From contig NC_134568.1 of NCBI RefSeq assembly GCF_050947875.1, positions 216,363,648 through 216,427,647 on the forward strand: DNA of 64,000 nt, in the 5' to 3' direction. Of this stretch, positions 24,039 through 36,503 are shown in pieces. The notes below the pieces were generated by a model. The model worked only from the letters and a program-made list of their open reading frames with translations, was not told the DNA's origin and made no database searches. Each line of letters starts with the position of its first letter. The first letter of the stretch is position 1. Position numbers and translations under genes: made by a program. This DNA is from Dermacentor variabilis (lineage: Eukaryota; Arthropoda; Arachnida; Ixodida; Ixodidae).

Positions 24039-27000
24039 TATGAAGACGAACGCTGGTACGCGGACTGCCCAATCTTGGACCACTGATCCACGATTTTAGA
24101 CGTCGACGAGTGTGACTACGTATCTTATGGGCGAGAATAACGCCGTATCTGGGCAGAATAACGGAAACACCAGCAGTGCATGTTATTTGACCCACACTAA
24201 TTTGAATCGTTTCAAGATTTTGCAAATGTTCGAGAAAGCAGCAGCGTGATCTGTGATGCGCAGCTATATCAACACAATGACCTTCCTTCGCGGCGTCCTC
24301 TTGTCAGCATTTTTGCAATCTTCCTAAAGCGCGCGTCTTCTTCTATTTACTATATGTCATAGTAATTTCCCTGACATGAGGAGGAAGTGGATGTTGACTG
24401 CAGGCGTGTCTAGCCTTACTTAAATTGCCAGACGTTGCTCCATCTGAGCGCCTCTTTCCACGAGTTTGATTAAGCTAGGCCGACAGGCACGTCGTTTAGT
24501 GCCGCATCAATTGAAGCCAGCGCGAGACAGGTGAACACGACAATGCGCACAAAGAGGCGGCACGCACCCAACCTTGGGCGCCATCCAGCGCACAAACCAC
24601 CGCCCACCTAACGCATACAAGGCCCTCAAATGAATCTGCTGAACGTTACCGCCACCTTTGAGCGAAATCTACATCGCCGTCAAAAGCTAAGAGTATGAGA
24701 CCGTTAAGACCGCCAGGACACCTTCTTCCTGAATGTTCAGTGTTCTTGCGGGCGTACCCAATACAGCTGTTTACAACCATGTATGATTAAAACTTTATGA
24801 CTGGCGTTTCTCTACATGTTGTCGCAACAGCATCCAAACAATGCAAAGCATTTGCGTTCTGAGTCAAGACGTTACGTACAGGACCGACAGTCCTTGCAGT
24901 CATCACACGGAGTCGCCAAAGAGCGAGCGAGTGGCGCATCGTTTCTTCGCCTTCATCATGCGGGGCTTGCCGGTTCACTTATGTTCCGACTCGAAAAGCG
25001 TTATCCGGTGTGACGTTTCATGGATAATCAAACCACATTATAAACGCTTTGCTTGTCAGTGTTCAGTGACAGAATACATATATCCGTCACGTATTTTCGA
25101 CGCATGAAGAAATGGGGTACCACGGTTCAGTAGCATCGACTATACTGTCTGCGAAGGCGGACACGCCGTGAAGCGTGCGGATGCGCGTTGCGCAGAACAG
25201 TAGTAGACTGCGCAACTCTTTGGCCATGCCACCTGACTTCCCCTGGCTCTTGTCTCTGCCGTTTTCCAAAACCCGTTTCCCAGAATGGAGTAGAAGGCCA
25301 GAGATAATCCCATTCGCTTCTAATTTAATAAACAGCTAATTATATCGTTCAATTCCCATAACAAAATTATCGCAAGAAAATACATACAGGCGAGGACCGT
25401 GGAGTGCGAAGGAGGACTCAATGTGTGACCTCCAACGTTCTGGCGAGAACAAAGGCTGGAGCGGCATCTGCGCTATATTATCAGGCTTGCTCATGGCACA
25501 AGACCTACGGTGCGTTTGTTTTCTGCAGCGATTCTCATTCGCTGTGGTCATCACTGTCTTTCTCTCCCTTGCTCTTCTTCCCTCCCCTCACAAACGTGCA
25601 CGCAAAAGACTTCCTTTGATTTCCCAACAGTGATGCGTTGACGTTTCCTTCATTTTTAAAGTAAAAAAAAATATTTTTCGGTATATAAGATATGTACTGA
25701 ATATTTTTTTTCAGTCAACGCGCCGCATGCATTCATTTGCAAAAATTGGCCTCTACCGGTTGCCACCCATAGGTAGATAATACAATAGTGGTGTATTAAT
25801 AATACACTCTAACATCATCATCACGTTCTCTAACGTCCAAAACCACCGTAATGCCTTTAAGGCACCAGCGGACCACCAAAAGTTCATTTAAAGTCATTTC
25901 TTCATCTATGGGAAACTTCGCACTATGTGGCTCGCCTGCTACAACATATTGTCATAGGTGATTTGCTGCCCTTGTCACTTTGGGTGTGTAGCAAGGATGT
26001 TTAAAATATAAATTCTGGGGGCTTGTAAGGCGTCCCTAAAGTTAATTCCGACTGACTAATGCCATCTTAATATAGGCGTACGAAGAAACATTATCGCGTC
26101 ACGGAGCGAATGAACTTGTGGGAAGGTTATATGGAAGACTACTATTTCAATATTCATCCAAAGGTAACAATATGGCCAGATACAGCAAGTTTTTATTTTT
26201 AGTTATCTTAGAATTTATCCGGCTCGGGCGGCTCGAACCACCCGAGCCGCCCACGCCGCCTCGTCCCCGACCCAAACACTCCCCATATACTGCCTTCTCC
26301 AGATTCCGCTAGCGGCGCGCTGCGCGATTTGTTACTCGCAAGAGCCAGTGCGGAAGAAAAACCCTGCCGCTCTCTTTTTTTGGCCGAACCGCGTCGTACG
26401 CCTACCGAAAGCAAGCTTTGGAGGCGTTCTCAGGAACTGATTCGGGTGCGAGTGAATATAACATAACAAGGCAACAAATCGACAAACACAGAAAGAACCC
26501 TACAGTGAAGACGAGCGAGCACGAATTTCAACTAAGCAAAAAGAATGCATACATGAGTTAACGAAGGCGAACATTCACAACGCCCTCACACCATCCCTTG
26601 CGCCGTAATCTCAGAAACGCATAACAGGTTTTCATTCATTGCGCCTCAGATAACGTTTTCATACTAAATACGCTGCTTTCAGCAGTATCTTTATACACAA
26701 AGCGACGCTTAAGATCACTTTTTTCTTGGTTTAAAATAGTCAAACGATGCCTTTAACTGACCATTTACAAAATAAGAGTATCACTTGAACGAAAAATACA
26801 GCGTCTGCTGCACCGATGCAGCATTGGCGCCGACGTGGTCTGAAAAGGCAGGTTCAGTCTGTTGCGGCTTCGGCGATGGCATTCTGCCACACACGAAAGC
26901 GAAAGGGAATTAAGAGCGCGTGCAATACATAAGCCACTCGGACACGCCCTGACCCCGGCAGTGAGTACGTGTCATAGTCAACCTAGGATCATAATTAACG

Positions 27001-27126
27001 CATCTCGCTGTAAGCACGTTTCATTCGATGTGAGGCAGAAGAGGGGACATTGCACGGGATGGCAACGCGCAGCGCGCCAGGGGGGAGCAATTAAGCACTG
27101 TCCATTTCACTGTACGGGGAGCGCAC
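24039..27126. other. intergenic DNA, no gene recognised
   Basis: The first part must hold the 3' UTR of the CRAL-TRIO gene (ATTAAA at 24,786 is one candidate signal). A GC-rich hairpin (CGGCTCGGG/CCCGAGCCG) lies at about 26,220-26,249. Short ORFs lack recognisable domains. Confidence 0.45.
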
Positions 27127-27854
27127 TGTTACGATCGGCCTGCGGGGGTTGGCGATCTTCGGAGAAGCGACCTCCGAACCCTTGCCAGCCCGCTGCGATG
27201 ACTCGCTTTGTAAAGACAACAATGCGCCTCGTCAACAACCCGACGGCACCGGTATGTCTAGTCACGTTCGGCGGGCCAAGTATTGTTAGTTGATTCGCTG
27301 CCACCTTCACGGTTTGCTTGGAGCAAAAGAACTCCTGGGAGGTGATGTTTTGTGGTGCTTTTCCACGGGCCCCAGAGGTCGTCACAGACAATGGACAAAC
27401 GCGTCGGCCACTGACTGCGGGGTCAGCTCTGGGATCAAGAGGCGCCTGCTCGGGTCAAGACCCCTGTCTACAAGAACCCTCTCACCTCGGTATGTTCAGA
27501 GAAACCAAAATGCGGAAGTGAGTGTGTGAACACTCCCCCTCAAAGGCGGGTCGACTAGGATGACTCTCCCACTGGACGAAGGTCGAACGGCAATTTTCCC
27601 TCACCTAGGGATCTAGGGAGGACAGAGTGTTTTTAAGCAGTCGGCGGCTGCTGAGGGTGCATTTTCTTTCAGTCATGCTAGACTGATGAACTGTAACGTT
27701 CTCCACCCTTCATGTAGATATTGTAAATAAATCCCATATTCCTCGTTCTCGATGAGAACAAGTCCCTCCCTTCAACAACGTCCCCAGCGTGGTTGAGTCG
27801 GACGACGGCATGGGCCAGCTACCATTTATTTCATGCCCGACCCCAACCCTTACA
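27127..27854 (+). mobile_element. putative solo LTR (TGTTACGATC...CCCTTACA)
   Basis: 728 bp starting TGTTACG and ending TTACA, with a poly(A)-like AATAAA at about 27,727 following TTGTAAATAAATCCC. It has the style of tick gypsy-group LTRs. No internal domain or second LTR was found beside it and no target duplication is obvious. The boundaries are therefore inferred. Confidence 0.5.
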
Positions 27855-27963
27855 CGGTATAGCGTTGTCAGCGATAGTTCAGCCTAGTGGCTTAGTCAGG
27901 TTAGTGGGGGGGGGGTGACACTCCAGGCACCGGCCATCCCCGCCTCCCTGCAAAATAATTTCT

Positions 27964-27964
27964 T

Positions 27965-28007
<43 letters not shown>

Positions 28008-28009
28008 TT
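27964..28009. repeat. (TTTA)n tract, LINE 3' tail
   Basis: About eleven tetranucleotide units directly at the 3' end of the - strand LINE (reads (TAAA)n on that strand). This is the usual microsatellite tail of the CR1/L2 group. Confidence 0.9.
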
Positions 28010-28267
28010 GGTACCTCAAATACCCCATTTGGGGTTTTACATGAGGGGTGGGCATATTTAGATCATATTTTCAATGAATGCCTTGAACGATGAATGACTG
28101 GAGTGGTGCACCGCTTCAGCAGGTAGATGATTCCAGTCTTTCGCTGTTTGAACGAAGAAAGAGTTAAGATGAGCGGAGGTGCGAGCTGGAGGGGGATAAA
28201 CAGCCTTTGAATGGCTATGACGGGATGAAGTGCGATGCGCAGACGTGATGTCGGTCTTATGAAGTAG

Positions 28268-28621
28268 TCAGTGATAAAATTTGTAAAAGAGGCACAGTCT
28301 TGCTGTTTTGCGGCGCTGCTCGAGGGTTGGAAGGTTCAGATATGGCTTAAGTTTAGTAACGCTAGTGTGGTAAGAGTAGTCAGAATGAATGAACCTTGCT
28401 GCACGATTCCGTATGGATTCTAGTGCTGTTGCCAGGTTAGATTGGTGTGGATCCCACACTGAGCATGCGTGTTCCAGCTTGGGTCGAACGATTGTTAAAT
28501 ATGCGAGTAGTTTTACTGACGGCGGAAGAAGACGTAGATTACGGCGCAGGTACCATAGTACACGATTGGCATCATTGCTAATGTTGCAAATGTGCGAGGA
28601 CCAACTGAGGTTATTGGACAA
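28268..28621 (-). pseudogene. LINE ORF2 C-terminal region
   Basis: Contains NLSWSSHICNISNDANRVL, LLAYLTIVRPKLEHACSVWD and LNLPTLEQRRKTARLCLFYK, all standard post-RT blocks of CR1/L2 LINEs. A further frameshift precedes the end block (FFVQTAKDWNHLP) near 28,130-28,090. Confidence 0.85.
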
Positions 28622-28699
28622 GTTAATGCCTAGGTACTTATAAGAAGTGTCAGCACATATTTCCGAACCGGCGATAATGTAATTAGCTGAAATAAATTA

Positions 28700-28942
28700 T
28701 TAGCGACGATGGAAAGTAAGTAGCGACGTTTTTTTGACGTTGAGGGACATTAGCCAACTATTACACCGAGTTTCAATGACGTTAAGGTCGGACTGGAGAG
28801 CGCGAGAATCAGCGTCGTTAGTAAGAGGACGATAGATTACACAATCATCAGCAAATAAACGAATTTTGGAAGAACAACCTATCGGTAAGTCGGTAATGTA
28901 TATTAAGAAGAGTAGTGGCCCCAGGATTGTGCCTTGTGGCAA
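28700..28942 (-). pseudogene. LINE reverse transcriptase, catalytic core
   Basis: Starts LPQGTILGPLLFLIYITDLP (RT motif 4) and reaches IRLFADDCVIY (catalytic FADD box). It ends at double stops TAATAA, beyond which the same frame continues into the C-terminal region. Confidence 0.9.
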
Positions 28943-29994
28943 GCCGGAGATAACGGGCTAAACGAGCATTGGTTAGCGTAAACGAACTGTTGACGGTTAG
29001 TCAGAAAATTGCGTATCCATTGGAGAACACAAGGGTTAAGATTAAGACATGATAGTTTTAGGAAGAGACGTTCATGAGGAACCTTGTCGAAAGCCTTCTG
29101 AAAATCTAGGAAGAGGGCGTCTATCCGTATGTTTTGATCAAGATGCGAGCTGATTTCATTAACGAATAGAGCTAGTTGAGTCTCGCAGAACATGCCTTTC
29201 TGAAAACCGTGTTGATTAGGATTAAAGAAATTAGCGGATGTTAGGTAGTTTACAATATGAGAATAAATTATATGCTCCATTAGTTTAGAACAAACACTGA
29301 TGAGGGAAATTGGACGGTAATTGTGGCACGATGACGATGATCCTTCTTTTGGTACTGGAATTATGTTACCTAATTTCCAGTCTTGCGGCACCACTCCAGA
29401 TGATAATGATTGCTGAAAGATATGGCATAAAAATACACTAGAGATGTGCGCAGTGTTCTTAAGCATTTTGGAATTGATTCCATCGATGCCGGCTGAGGAT
29501 ATTAATTTGAGGGATTCAGTTAGCTTGGTGATACCATGTGCTTCGATTGTTATATCTGGCATCGTTGGGTTGTTGAGGTATGGACAATCTAGGAGGTCAG
29601 TGTTAAATTCAGAAGTGAACACGGAAGAAAAGACAGAGTTTAGTTCTTCAGATACTTTATGGTCTGGTACACGGTTATTGTCGTTATCATATAATAATAA
29701 AGGTTTACGGTTATTTGGGTTAATGTATTTCAAGAATTGTTTGGGATTGTTTTGCAGCATCTTAGGAAGTGTAGTTGAGTAGAAGGTTCGTTTAGCTGTT
29801 GCGGCCAAAGAATCAAACTCCTTTTCACTGACGTAATATTTTTCCCAGGCCCGAGCGGTATTGGAACGCTTGGATTTACGAAACAATCTTTTCTTTTTAT
29901 TGTTTAGTCGTTTTAATGTGTTGTTGAACCATGGGGACGAAGGTCGCTCTGTTAAAATGATAGTTGGTATGTAAGTCTTAGTGAGTTCGATCAT
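28903..29994 (-). pseudogene. LINE reverse transcriptase, N-terminal two thirds
   Basis: 363 codons. Begins with a basic linker (NNKKKRLFRKSKRSNTARAW). It then has SSAGIDGINSKMLKN, DWKLGNIIPVPKEG, NYRPISLISV, QHGFQKGMFCETQL and FLDFQKAFDKVPHERL (first catalytic Asp). A 1-nt slip near 28,955 separates it from the FADD core. Confidence 0.9.
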
Positions 29995-30001
29995 ATTATT
30001 T

Positions 30002-30658
30002 TTAAAAAGCGTCCAGTTGGTGTCTAACTGTGCGCTTCGGGAAATCTATAGTGTACCAGTTGTAAAACTCGGTTAATGCATTGTTGATGCTGATGTAATC
30101 ACCTTTATCGTAAAGTGTTATTTTCTTTTTTGATTTTTTGCACTGAGGTAGCTGCCAGGATAATTCTGCATGCAGTACCGAGTGATCACTTAGTTCTGGT
30201 AGATGTGTTACAGAAGAAACATTGTCGGGATGGGATGTTAAGATAAGGTCGAGTATGTTAGAGCACTGTTCGTTTTCTCGCGATGTGTTAAGAAAATTAC
30301 ATTCAAGGTTATTCTTAGACAGTGTTATGGCTGGTTCGGACCATGTTACATCGGGAAAGTTAAAGTCACCTAAGAGGAGTAGTTGCGCATGATTAAATGA
30401 CTTCGTAACAGTTTGAAGTGCCTCGTGGAAGTGAATAGTGAAGGAAGCATCTGCCTCGGCGAGTCGATAGCATACACCGACAAAGTTTGTAGGTATGAAG
30501 AACTGCACAATACGAATAAAATTTCTAGAGGTGAAGTTAGTAGTGTTAGTATGCTGCCTGTCTGACCTCGCCCCCGCTGCCTTTCCCTTCCCGTCCCCGG
30601 TCAAGTGAAAAAAGATTCTGGCTACACCGCTGGTTAGGCAGGTTCGAAAAAAGAGCAA
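30002..30658 (-). pseudogene. LINE endonuclease domain, 5' truncated
   Basis: Carries LLLLGDFNFPDVTW and ELSDHSVLHAEL, the GD-N and SDH motifs of AP-type LINE endonucleases. The N-terminal part is missing, and a frameshift near 30,040 breaks the link to the RT. Confidence 0.85.
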
Positions 30659-30862
30659 ATGTACCCCAACTCATCAGTGAAGCATTTACGAGAGGGGAAG
30701 CTCCTGTATCACAAAATGTCCTAACGCTATAGGCTATTTGGTTCGGTTGTAGCGAAATCAGACTTAGTAGCACGTCGCAAACAATGATAATGAACATTAC
30801 GGCAAGGCAGCAAAAACACTGACAAAAAAACTCGCAGTTTCGGCCGAAAGGCGAAGCGTCTA

Positions 30863-31498
30863 TTGCGATAGCAAATAAGTAGATAGCTATACGAATTAAG
30901 GATAGTAGATTTATCATCCGTATAAAGTTGTAAACATTCGTTTACCAAGTAAATTAACAAGCACGGTATCACGCGCGCACAGGTAAACTTGAACACATCG
31001 CGCTCGATGACCGCGGAAACTCGCTGTCAAAACGCTGGAGTTCGGAAGCGCGGCAGCAGCAGCGAGCGAATTAACCTTCGTGTTGGCTCTCGCTTCAAAT
31101 TCAACTAAACGTCGAAAGCACAGCGCATACGAAGCTACCGGATTCGGCGCATGCACTTTGTCCACAGGGCAGATCGCTTTCAAGATACGGCGCCCGCGCG
31201 GCCGCGCCGTAAGCAGCAGCCGACGGAGTGGAATGCCCCCTCTTTTTCGCCTCCCCGCGCCCCGTGCCTCGGCCGCGACAGAAGACGGCCCGCTTCCGCT
31301 TCGCCTGCCTCCCTCACGCGAGCGAGATTTAGCCGCAATCGTCGGCTGACCCTCCCAAGCTTTCGCTCGCACAAACAGCGTACGGCGCGCGGCGACAATG
31401 TTATCGCGTTTGGACTTTATATGGAGCATCACGGCGACGGCGACGATGACGGCGACGGCAGAAATTCACTTGGAGTGTCCGTATAATTGCTATCGCAA
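30863..31498. mobile_element. TIR element with TTGCGATAGCAA ends
   Basis: The 12-bp ends are exact inverted repeats (TTGCGATAGCAA at 30,863; TTGCTATCGCAA at 31,487). The GC-rich interior has no transposase. The same terminal word is common in tick DNA in my recollection. It stands between the LINE and THAP element copy C. Confidence 0.6.
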
Positions 31499-31569
31499 CA
31501 AAACATTACATTTTCCTGACAGGTTGCCGTGAGGTTCCTGGCATTTACGCACGTCCGTGCGAATGTGTA

Positions 31570-32384
31570 TTGGGGGCGAGGACTTACGGAGTCGCCGTCT
31601 GTCGGAAGCGCCTCCCTTGCGTAGTATGAGGGATCACGCAGCGCGCTCCTCAAAGGTCTCGCTTACGGCGCTCAATAAAAACACCACGCGGCAGCCCTCC
31701 TGGACATTTATGTAGGTACTCTCAAAACGAGGGAAGTTTTTGACTGTCGATGTAATAATCTTGGCCAAACTGAAAGCACATAATCGTTTACAGACGCTAT
31801 CTCTTTACCGAATACGTACAGTGAACGCCACTGCGCACGGTCGCAGCAATCAAGTCTCCCGAACGGGCTTGTTGGCTGAAAGGTAGGCAAACGCTGAGTG
31901 TAAACTATATGAAATATGTTCTTATAGTGGGCTGTCTGTACCAAATGGAGCATAACAGAATGAAGCCTCAATGTAGCGATCGCATGGGATCGCAGCGACC
32001 GACTGCGTGTCTGCATGCATGTCCGCGCACAATGTTTTGCTTTAGCTGTGAGTCCGTTTTCGCACCGTGCCGTGAGCTTTAGGCCGCAGCATACGCATTT
32101 GACAGTACACTAGCAACCATTGTTGCGTGGACGCTATCAGAACTGTTCAAAAGTTATCAATTGATCAACTGCGCTATCGACTGCTCAAAAGCAGACACCC
32201 AAGGCGGTGAAACCTCACCGCTTAATCAGAACCACAGCGCAGGTGGGGCTTTAAACTTTCGTTTTCAAACGCTCGCTTCGGCGCTTCAGGAGCAGCCGAC
32301 GCGGCCGCTGTGTCCACGTGATCCCTCATGCCACGTCACGCCGACGGTGGCGCCAGCTTTTCCAGTGGTGGAAATCACCCCCAA
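31570..32384 (-). mobile_element. TIR DNA element, copy C (inverted, internally deleted)
   Basis: Reverse complement of both ends of copies A and B: TTGGGGGCGAGGACTTACGG at 31,570 and, from the other side, TTGGGGGTGATTTCC before CACTGGAAAAGCTGGCG. TA flanks both sides (31,568-31,569; 32,385-32,386). The THAP ORF is missing. At 815 bp against 1,407 it is an internal-deletion derivative. Confidence 0.65.
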
Positions 32385-32550
32385 TATACTTTCTAGGCTA
32401 CGACATACGCATAAATTGTAAGTCAAGCGTAGCGTCCGCTCTGTCGTTTCTTCCTGCGTAGTTCGTATGAATTCGCACTACCATGTCGTCGACTGCGTCG
32501 GCAGCTCATGCACTGCGCGAATTCTTTCACTTTACAATGCGTAAAGGTAG

Positions 32551-32781
32551 GTCCTCACTTGCGGAAGTAAGCGCGCGCAAGGCGGCGCGCTTAAAAACGC
32601 GCGCCGCGAGAGGCGCTTTCGCGGCAAGAATTCTCTAGAATAGCAGCTTGGGCTTGCTGGTTTTGCATCCTGGTGTCAGCAGCGCAAAACGTAGACGGGA
32701 CACGAGACGAGAAGACGACACCACAAGCGCTGCCGAAATAAGCGCGCAGCCTTGCGCGCGCTTATTTCAGCAAGTGAGGAC
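32551..32781. mobile_element. 231-bp MITE with 43-bp inverted ends
   Basis: Ends read GTCCTCACTTGCGGAAGTAA and, reverse-complemented, GTCCTCACTTGCTGAAATAA, continuing GCGCGCGCAAGGC in both. The centre contains GAGAAGACGACACC, similar to the core of the Penelope-flanking repeats and other hairpins here. Confidence 0.75.
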
Positions 32782-32784
32782 GTC

Positions 32785-33829
32785 ATAGAGTTTATATAAC
32801 CAACTCTAGAGAAAAAGCTGGCTCGAAAAAGTGGGAACCGCTAGGGCGCCGCCCTGTTGCTACTGGTCAATGTGGCCAGCGCAGTTGCTATTGAGAGCTG
32901 AAAACAAGTACAGGTCATTTGTCATTTAAAAACGCATACCTGATGGCTTTATGAAGGTGACACGTCAATATTAAGTTTACCGAAGGCGGTCGCTGAGTGC
33001 GTGACTTATGTAAGTCACGATGTACGCATTCATGCAATAAAGGATGACATGAATTTCGGTTTCGGATCTGTTTTTGGAAGTGTAGTAGTTTCGTACAGTT
33101 TAGGTTTGACATGCGATCGCGCGTCAACATCGGACGCTATGGCACATTCGTGCCTTTTGTGCCACCCAAGCACCCAAGTGCTCTGGCATATACCTTCACA
33201 TGTAAGTAAACGAATGTGTCTTCTTGTTCAGAACATCACGCGAGTAGACAGCTCTTGTGATGCATCACAATTGTTTGAGAAGCGTCACAGTAGAGCATTT
33301 TTTTTTTTTTACATGCGGAGCGGTGTTTTTATTTGCAGGTTTCAACTTCAGTAGGAAATTGCTGGACAGGCGGACCAGCGCACCGGAATGTACTGGCGAA
33401 TCCACGAGCAAGTCATAGAATCTGTTTAATTATTGCACTTTTAATAATCATGCTTCTACAAAGACCACAGCAGAAAAATAGCCTGATGCCGAATATTTCT
33501 GTGCCATAAAGCAATCAAGGGGCGAGTGCCTAATACGGACGAAATCGAGTGCATGAACCCACATATTAATAGCGTAGGCGTTTTATTAACTGTGCAATAT
33601 TTTCAACTCTTCCTTTCATGCCATTTCATGTGGCATATCCTCTATGGTCACAAATGTGTGCAGCGAATCAATTTGCATGATCGACTCCGGGCCTGTCGGA
33701 CCGTTTACTTGCACTTGATGCTGAGTCTTTTACATGTATCCATAAACTTAGGTTCACGTTTGTAGCGTCGAAACTATTCTATTCAACTTTCTGTAGTAGC
33801 TTGAGCTACAGTGACCGGCCCTACTATGT
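32785..33829. other. unassigned DNA
   Basis: No recognisable ORF or repeat. Confidence 0.45.
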
Positions 33830-34036
33830 GTGATCTGTACTGTGTTCTACTTTAGTCTTTAGATTTCTCCTGTTGCTCTTCCTTTCCTCTTTTCTCCCCT
33901 CCTTCGCATCTTCCGTTTCTGTGTTGCTGTCACCTCTCTTCTGAAGAGTAGGCAGGCGTTGTGCCCCTTCCGGTGGCAGTTGCCAGCCTGCTCCTCGCTT
34001 TCCCTTTCCTATTAATTGTGTATATGTGTTCAAAAC

Positions 34037-34076
<40 letters not shown>
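33830..34076 (+). mobile_element. LINE 3' UTR fragment ending in (AAT)n
   Basis: A pyrimidine-rich run, then CCTTCCGGTGGCAGTTGCC and CTATTAATTGTGTATATG, ending in about 13 AAT units (34,036-34,076). The layout is that of a severely 5'-truncated LINE 3' end. The parent family is not identified. Confidence 0.5.
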
Positions 34077-34077
<1 letters not shown>

Positions 34078-34079
34078 CA

Positions 34080-35054
34080 ATGCTGACATAATCTCAAATA
34101 CCACTAAGTAGCTGGGACACATTTTTGTTGAGTATACTCGCAGGTAAAGTAAGTAGATCATGTGGACACCTCCAGTTCATTTTCCTTCAATCAGTGTATA
34201 CAAGGGGTATGCAAAAATAGTTTTTCCCGCGCACCGATTATTTTGCTGTATAAGCAAGAGAACCCACCACGTTAGTGTAACATATGTTGTACATCACACT
34301 AATATGTGCTTTAATTTACCAAGTCAGATGAGTTACTATTATGGCTCATTCAGTCAAATCACACTGCAAGCTGCATTCATCAATCTTCTATTGGATTTTG
34401 CAAATGTTTAATGAAACATGTTTCCCTCTTATGCAGATATGCAATGGCAAGCCCTTCTGTGTGTTCCAAAGGTAAAATTGAAGCTCTAAATTAAAGAAGA
34501 CATTTCTAGTCAGAAGAAACAACTAGCAAAAATGGTGAATGCATAATATCAAAAACTCAAGGTACAGAACTTATGAGAAGTGTCGAATGGTTTTAAGGAA
34601 AGAATGGTGTTTGAAAATGCGAGACTCTTTAGTGGAGGTCAAGCAAGTCAATATAGGTAGAATACTCTGCAAAATTATGCGAGTAATGGGATAGCAAACA
34701 ATGGGACGGGAAATGCGTTGTTTATCTGCAAACCAAATCTAATGATTGTCATTACATGAGTCACTTTAGCATCATGAGACTGCTGCTTGATAAATTCAGA
34801 AACAAACCAAACAACAAGCCACGTAAAAATAAAAAACAATTTGATTATGCTCTCTCCACACTGGGATAAGTAAAAAGAAACGGATCAAATCTAATGTGGA
34901 CATATCGGACACCTTGTGAAACACTAAAGGAAAAATTCAGTTTCGAGCTATGGCACTTGCCGCATAGATGTGGGGGGCCTTGCACCAATAGTGATAGTTA
35001 CCACTGCATATAGAAATTGCAAGCATTCATGCAGACAAGGATGATTCTTTATAT
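34080..35054. other. possible intron of the P-type transposase region
   Basis: No clear coding block. A short AG...GT-bounded stretch lies at about 34,437-34,472 but encodes nothing recognisable. I do not call it an exon. Confidence 0.3.
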
Positions 35055-35274
35055 TTTTGGCTACCACTTCAAATGCCTCCACCAAGTGTTACAATGCTGC
35101 ACGCAGCCATAAGGATCTCACAGCAACACCTGCAGGTAAAAAGCAAAAGCAGTCGAAGTGCTGTTGCATTCTGGACACTCTTTGAAAACTTTTAGGCAAG
35201 AACAGTGCAAAAAGCAGACATGAGAACTGCATTTATTTGCATAATTCCCCACTTGAATGGCCTTTTCTTTCTGC

Positions 35275-35745
35275 TTAGACAATGCCTACGCCTAGCCACA
35301 GCAGCTCCCTCATGCAGACTCCGCAAGCCAAGAGGCCGCGGATGCAAATGCAGGTAAGAGGTAAGAAGCAATAGCACTCGTATTGACATTCATCTAATTT
35401 CTTTCTTTTTCTTACGTTTAGGCAGCCAGCCCACCTCGAACAGCCACCTTGACTGCAGGTGTGTCACCCTAGTTGCCAAGGAAGGATTTGAGGGAAAGGG
35501 ACAGGCAATGTGAACAGCCACTTCTCCATGTAAACGATACTCTTTCTCTCGGATGACTCCTACGCCTCGCCACGCCAGCTCACCTCTGCAGACTCCACTA
35601 ACAAAGATGCCGCGGAGGTACGTGCAGGTCAGAGGCAAGAAGCAGTGGCACTGGTGTTGACATTCCCCCAATTTCTTTCTTTTTCTTACGCTGCGGCAGC
35701 CTGCACAACTCGAAGAGCCACCTTGACTGCGGGTGTGTCAGCAGA
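35275..35745 (+). repeat. duplicated exon-like module, 274-bp spacing
   Basis: Two blocks share CCTACGCCT (35,285 and 35,559), a CAG|GT-type end, and AATTTCTTTCTTTTTCTTAC (35,396 and 35,670), each offset by 274 bp. The first copy could encode MPTPSHSSSLMQTPQAKRPR, a Ser/Pro-rich stretch with a basic patch like a nuclear signal. After an apparent intron ending TTACGTTTAG comes AASPPRTATLTAG. The second copy has stops in the same frames. Duplicated linker exons of the downstream transposase gene are one reading. Confidence 0.45.
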
Positions 35746-36235
35746 TTTCTGTTGCACATATGGTCATAATAAACTTCAGTAAACTTGAACTTGATAATAA
35801 ACTTGAAGGCAAATGGGACATTGATGCATTGCTTTTTTGAACATTCAGTGTGCACATACAATATATGTTATACTTTTCAGCGCTACAGAGCGTATTTTGA
35901 AGCTTCCCTCTATATTGTTCACCTTTTTTTACGTATGTGTTGTGTGGCCCTGAATGCAGTTCATGTTGTAGCAGCTGCTTTGTCTGTCTATTACACACTG
36001 GATTAAGCTTGTGATATCCACATGTGCGAAAGGCCTACACTCCTCTCACATATACAAAATAAGGTTCTATGTAGTTTTCAGTGTTACAATAAAAAATAAA
36101 AGTAAACAATCCTATCGTGTAATTGTGTTTATTACAGTAATTCGTATGACAGTCATTGAAAAGTTGACAACTTGAACAGATCAATCCGTCATGGTAAGGA
36201 ACTGTATGTACACATATAGAAAAAAAAGGGATATA

Positions 36236-36269
36236 AGTGTGTGTGTGTTTCTAGGGGGGGGGGGGGGGG
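36236..36269. repeat. (GT)n then poly-G run
   Basis: A short GT repeat followed by about 18 G. Simple sequence only. Confidence 0.8.
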
Positions 36270-36503
36270 TTATAGGATTTGTGTGGTACGAAAAAACGTA
36301 ACACCGTCCTCTAGACCCATTCCTTTAAGGTAACGTAACAAAGCGTATTATGCATAAAGTTCAAACAACTAATTCTGATACTACTACATATACGCCCGGC
36401 GACGCATGCTACATATGCCATGACTCGCATTCGCGACTGCACCGGATGCCCTGCATATTATTCTGGTTAATCGTGCTCACTGCACCGAGGCAAAAGAAAT
36501 ATC

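Larger units (their letters stand above)
27964..30660 (-). mobile_element. CR1/L2-group LINE, near full-length but inactivated
   Basis: Order on the - strand: apurinic-type endonuclease (30,658-30,002), reverse transcriptase (29,994-28,700), C-terminal region (28,621 to about 28,050), a 3' UTR with the palindrome CCCCATTTGGGG (28,023-28,034), then (TAAA)n. Lesions: a frameshift near 30,040 between endonuclease and RT, a frameshift near 28,955, and two adjacent stop codons just after RT motif 7 (about 28,698). The 5' end is truncated or lost near 30,660. There is no RNase H. Confidence 0.85.

Noticed and set aside
34437..34472. Mini-exon between TATGCAG and GGTAAAA
   Set aside because: Only about 36 nt and the translation matches nothing known; splice-like words occur by chance at this density.
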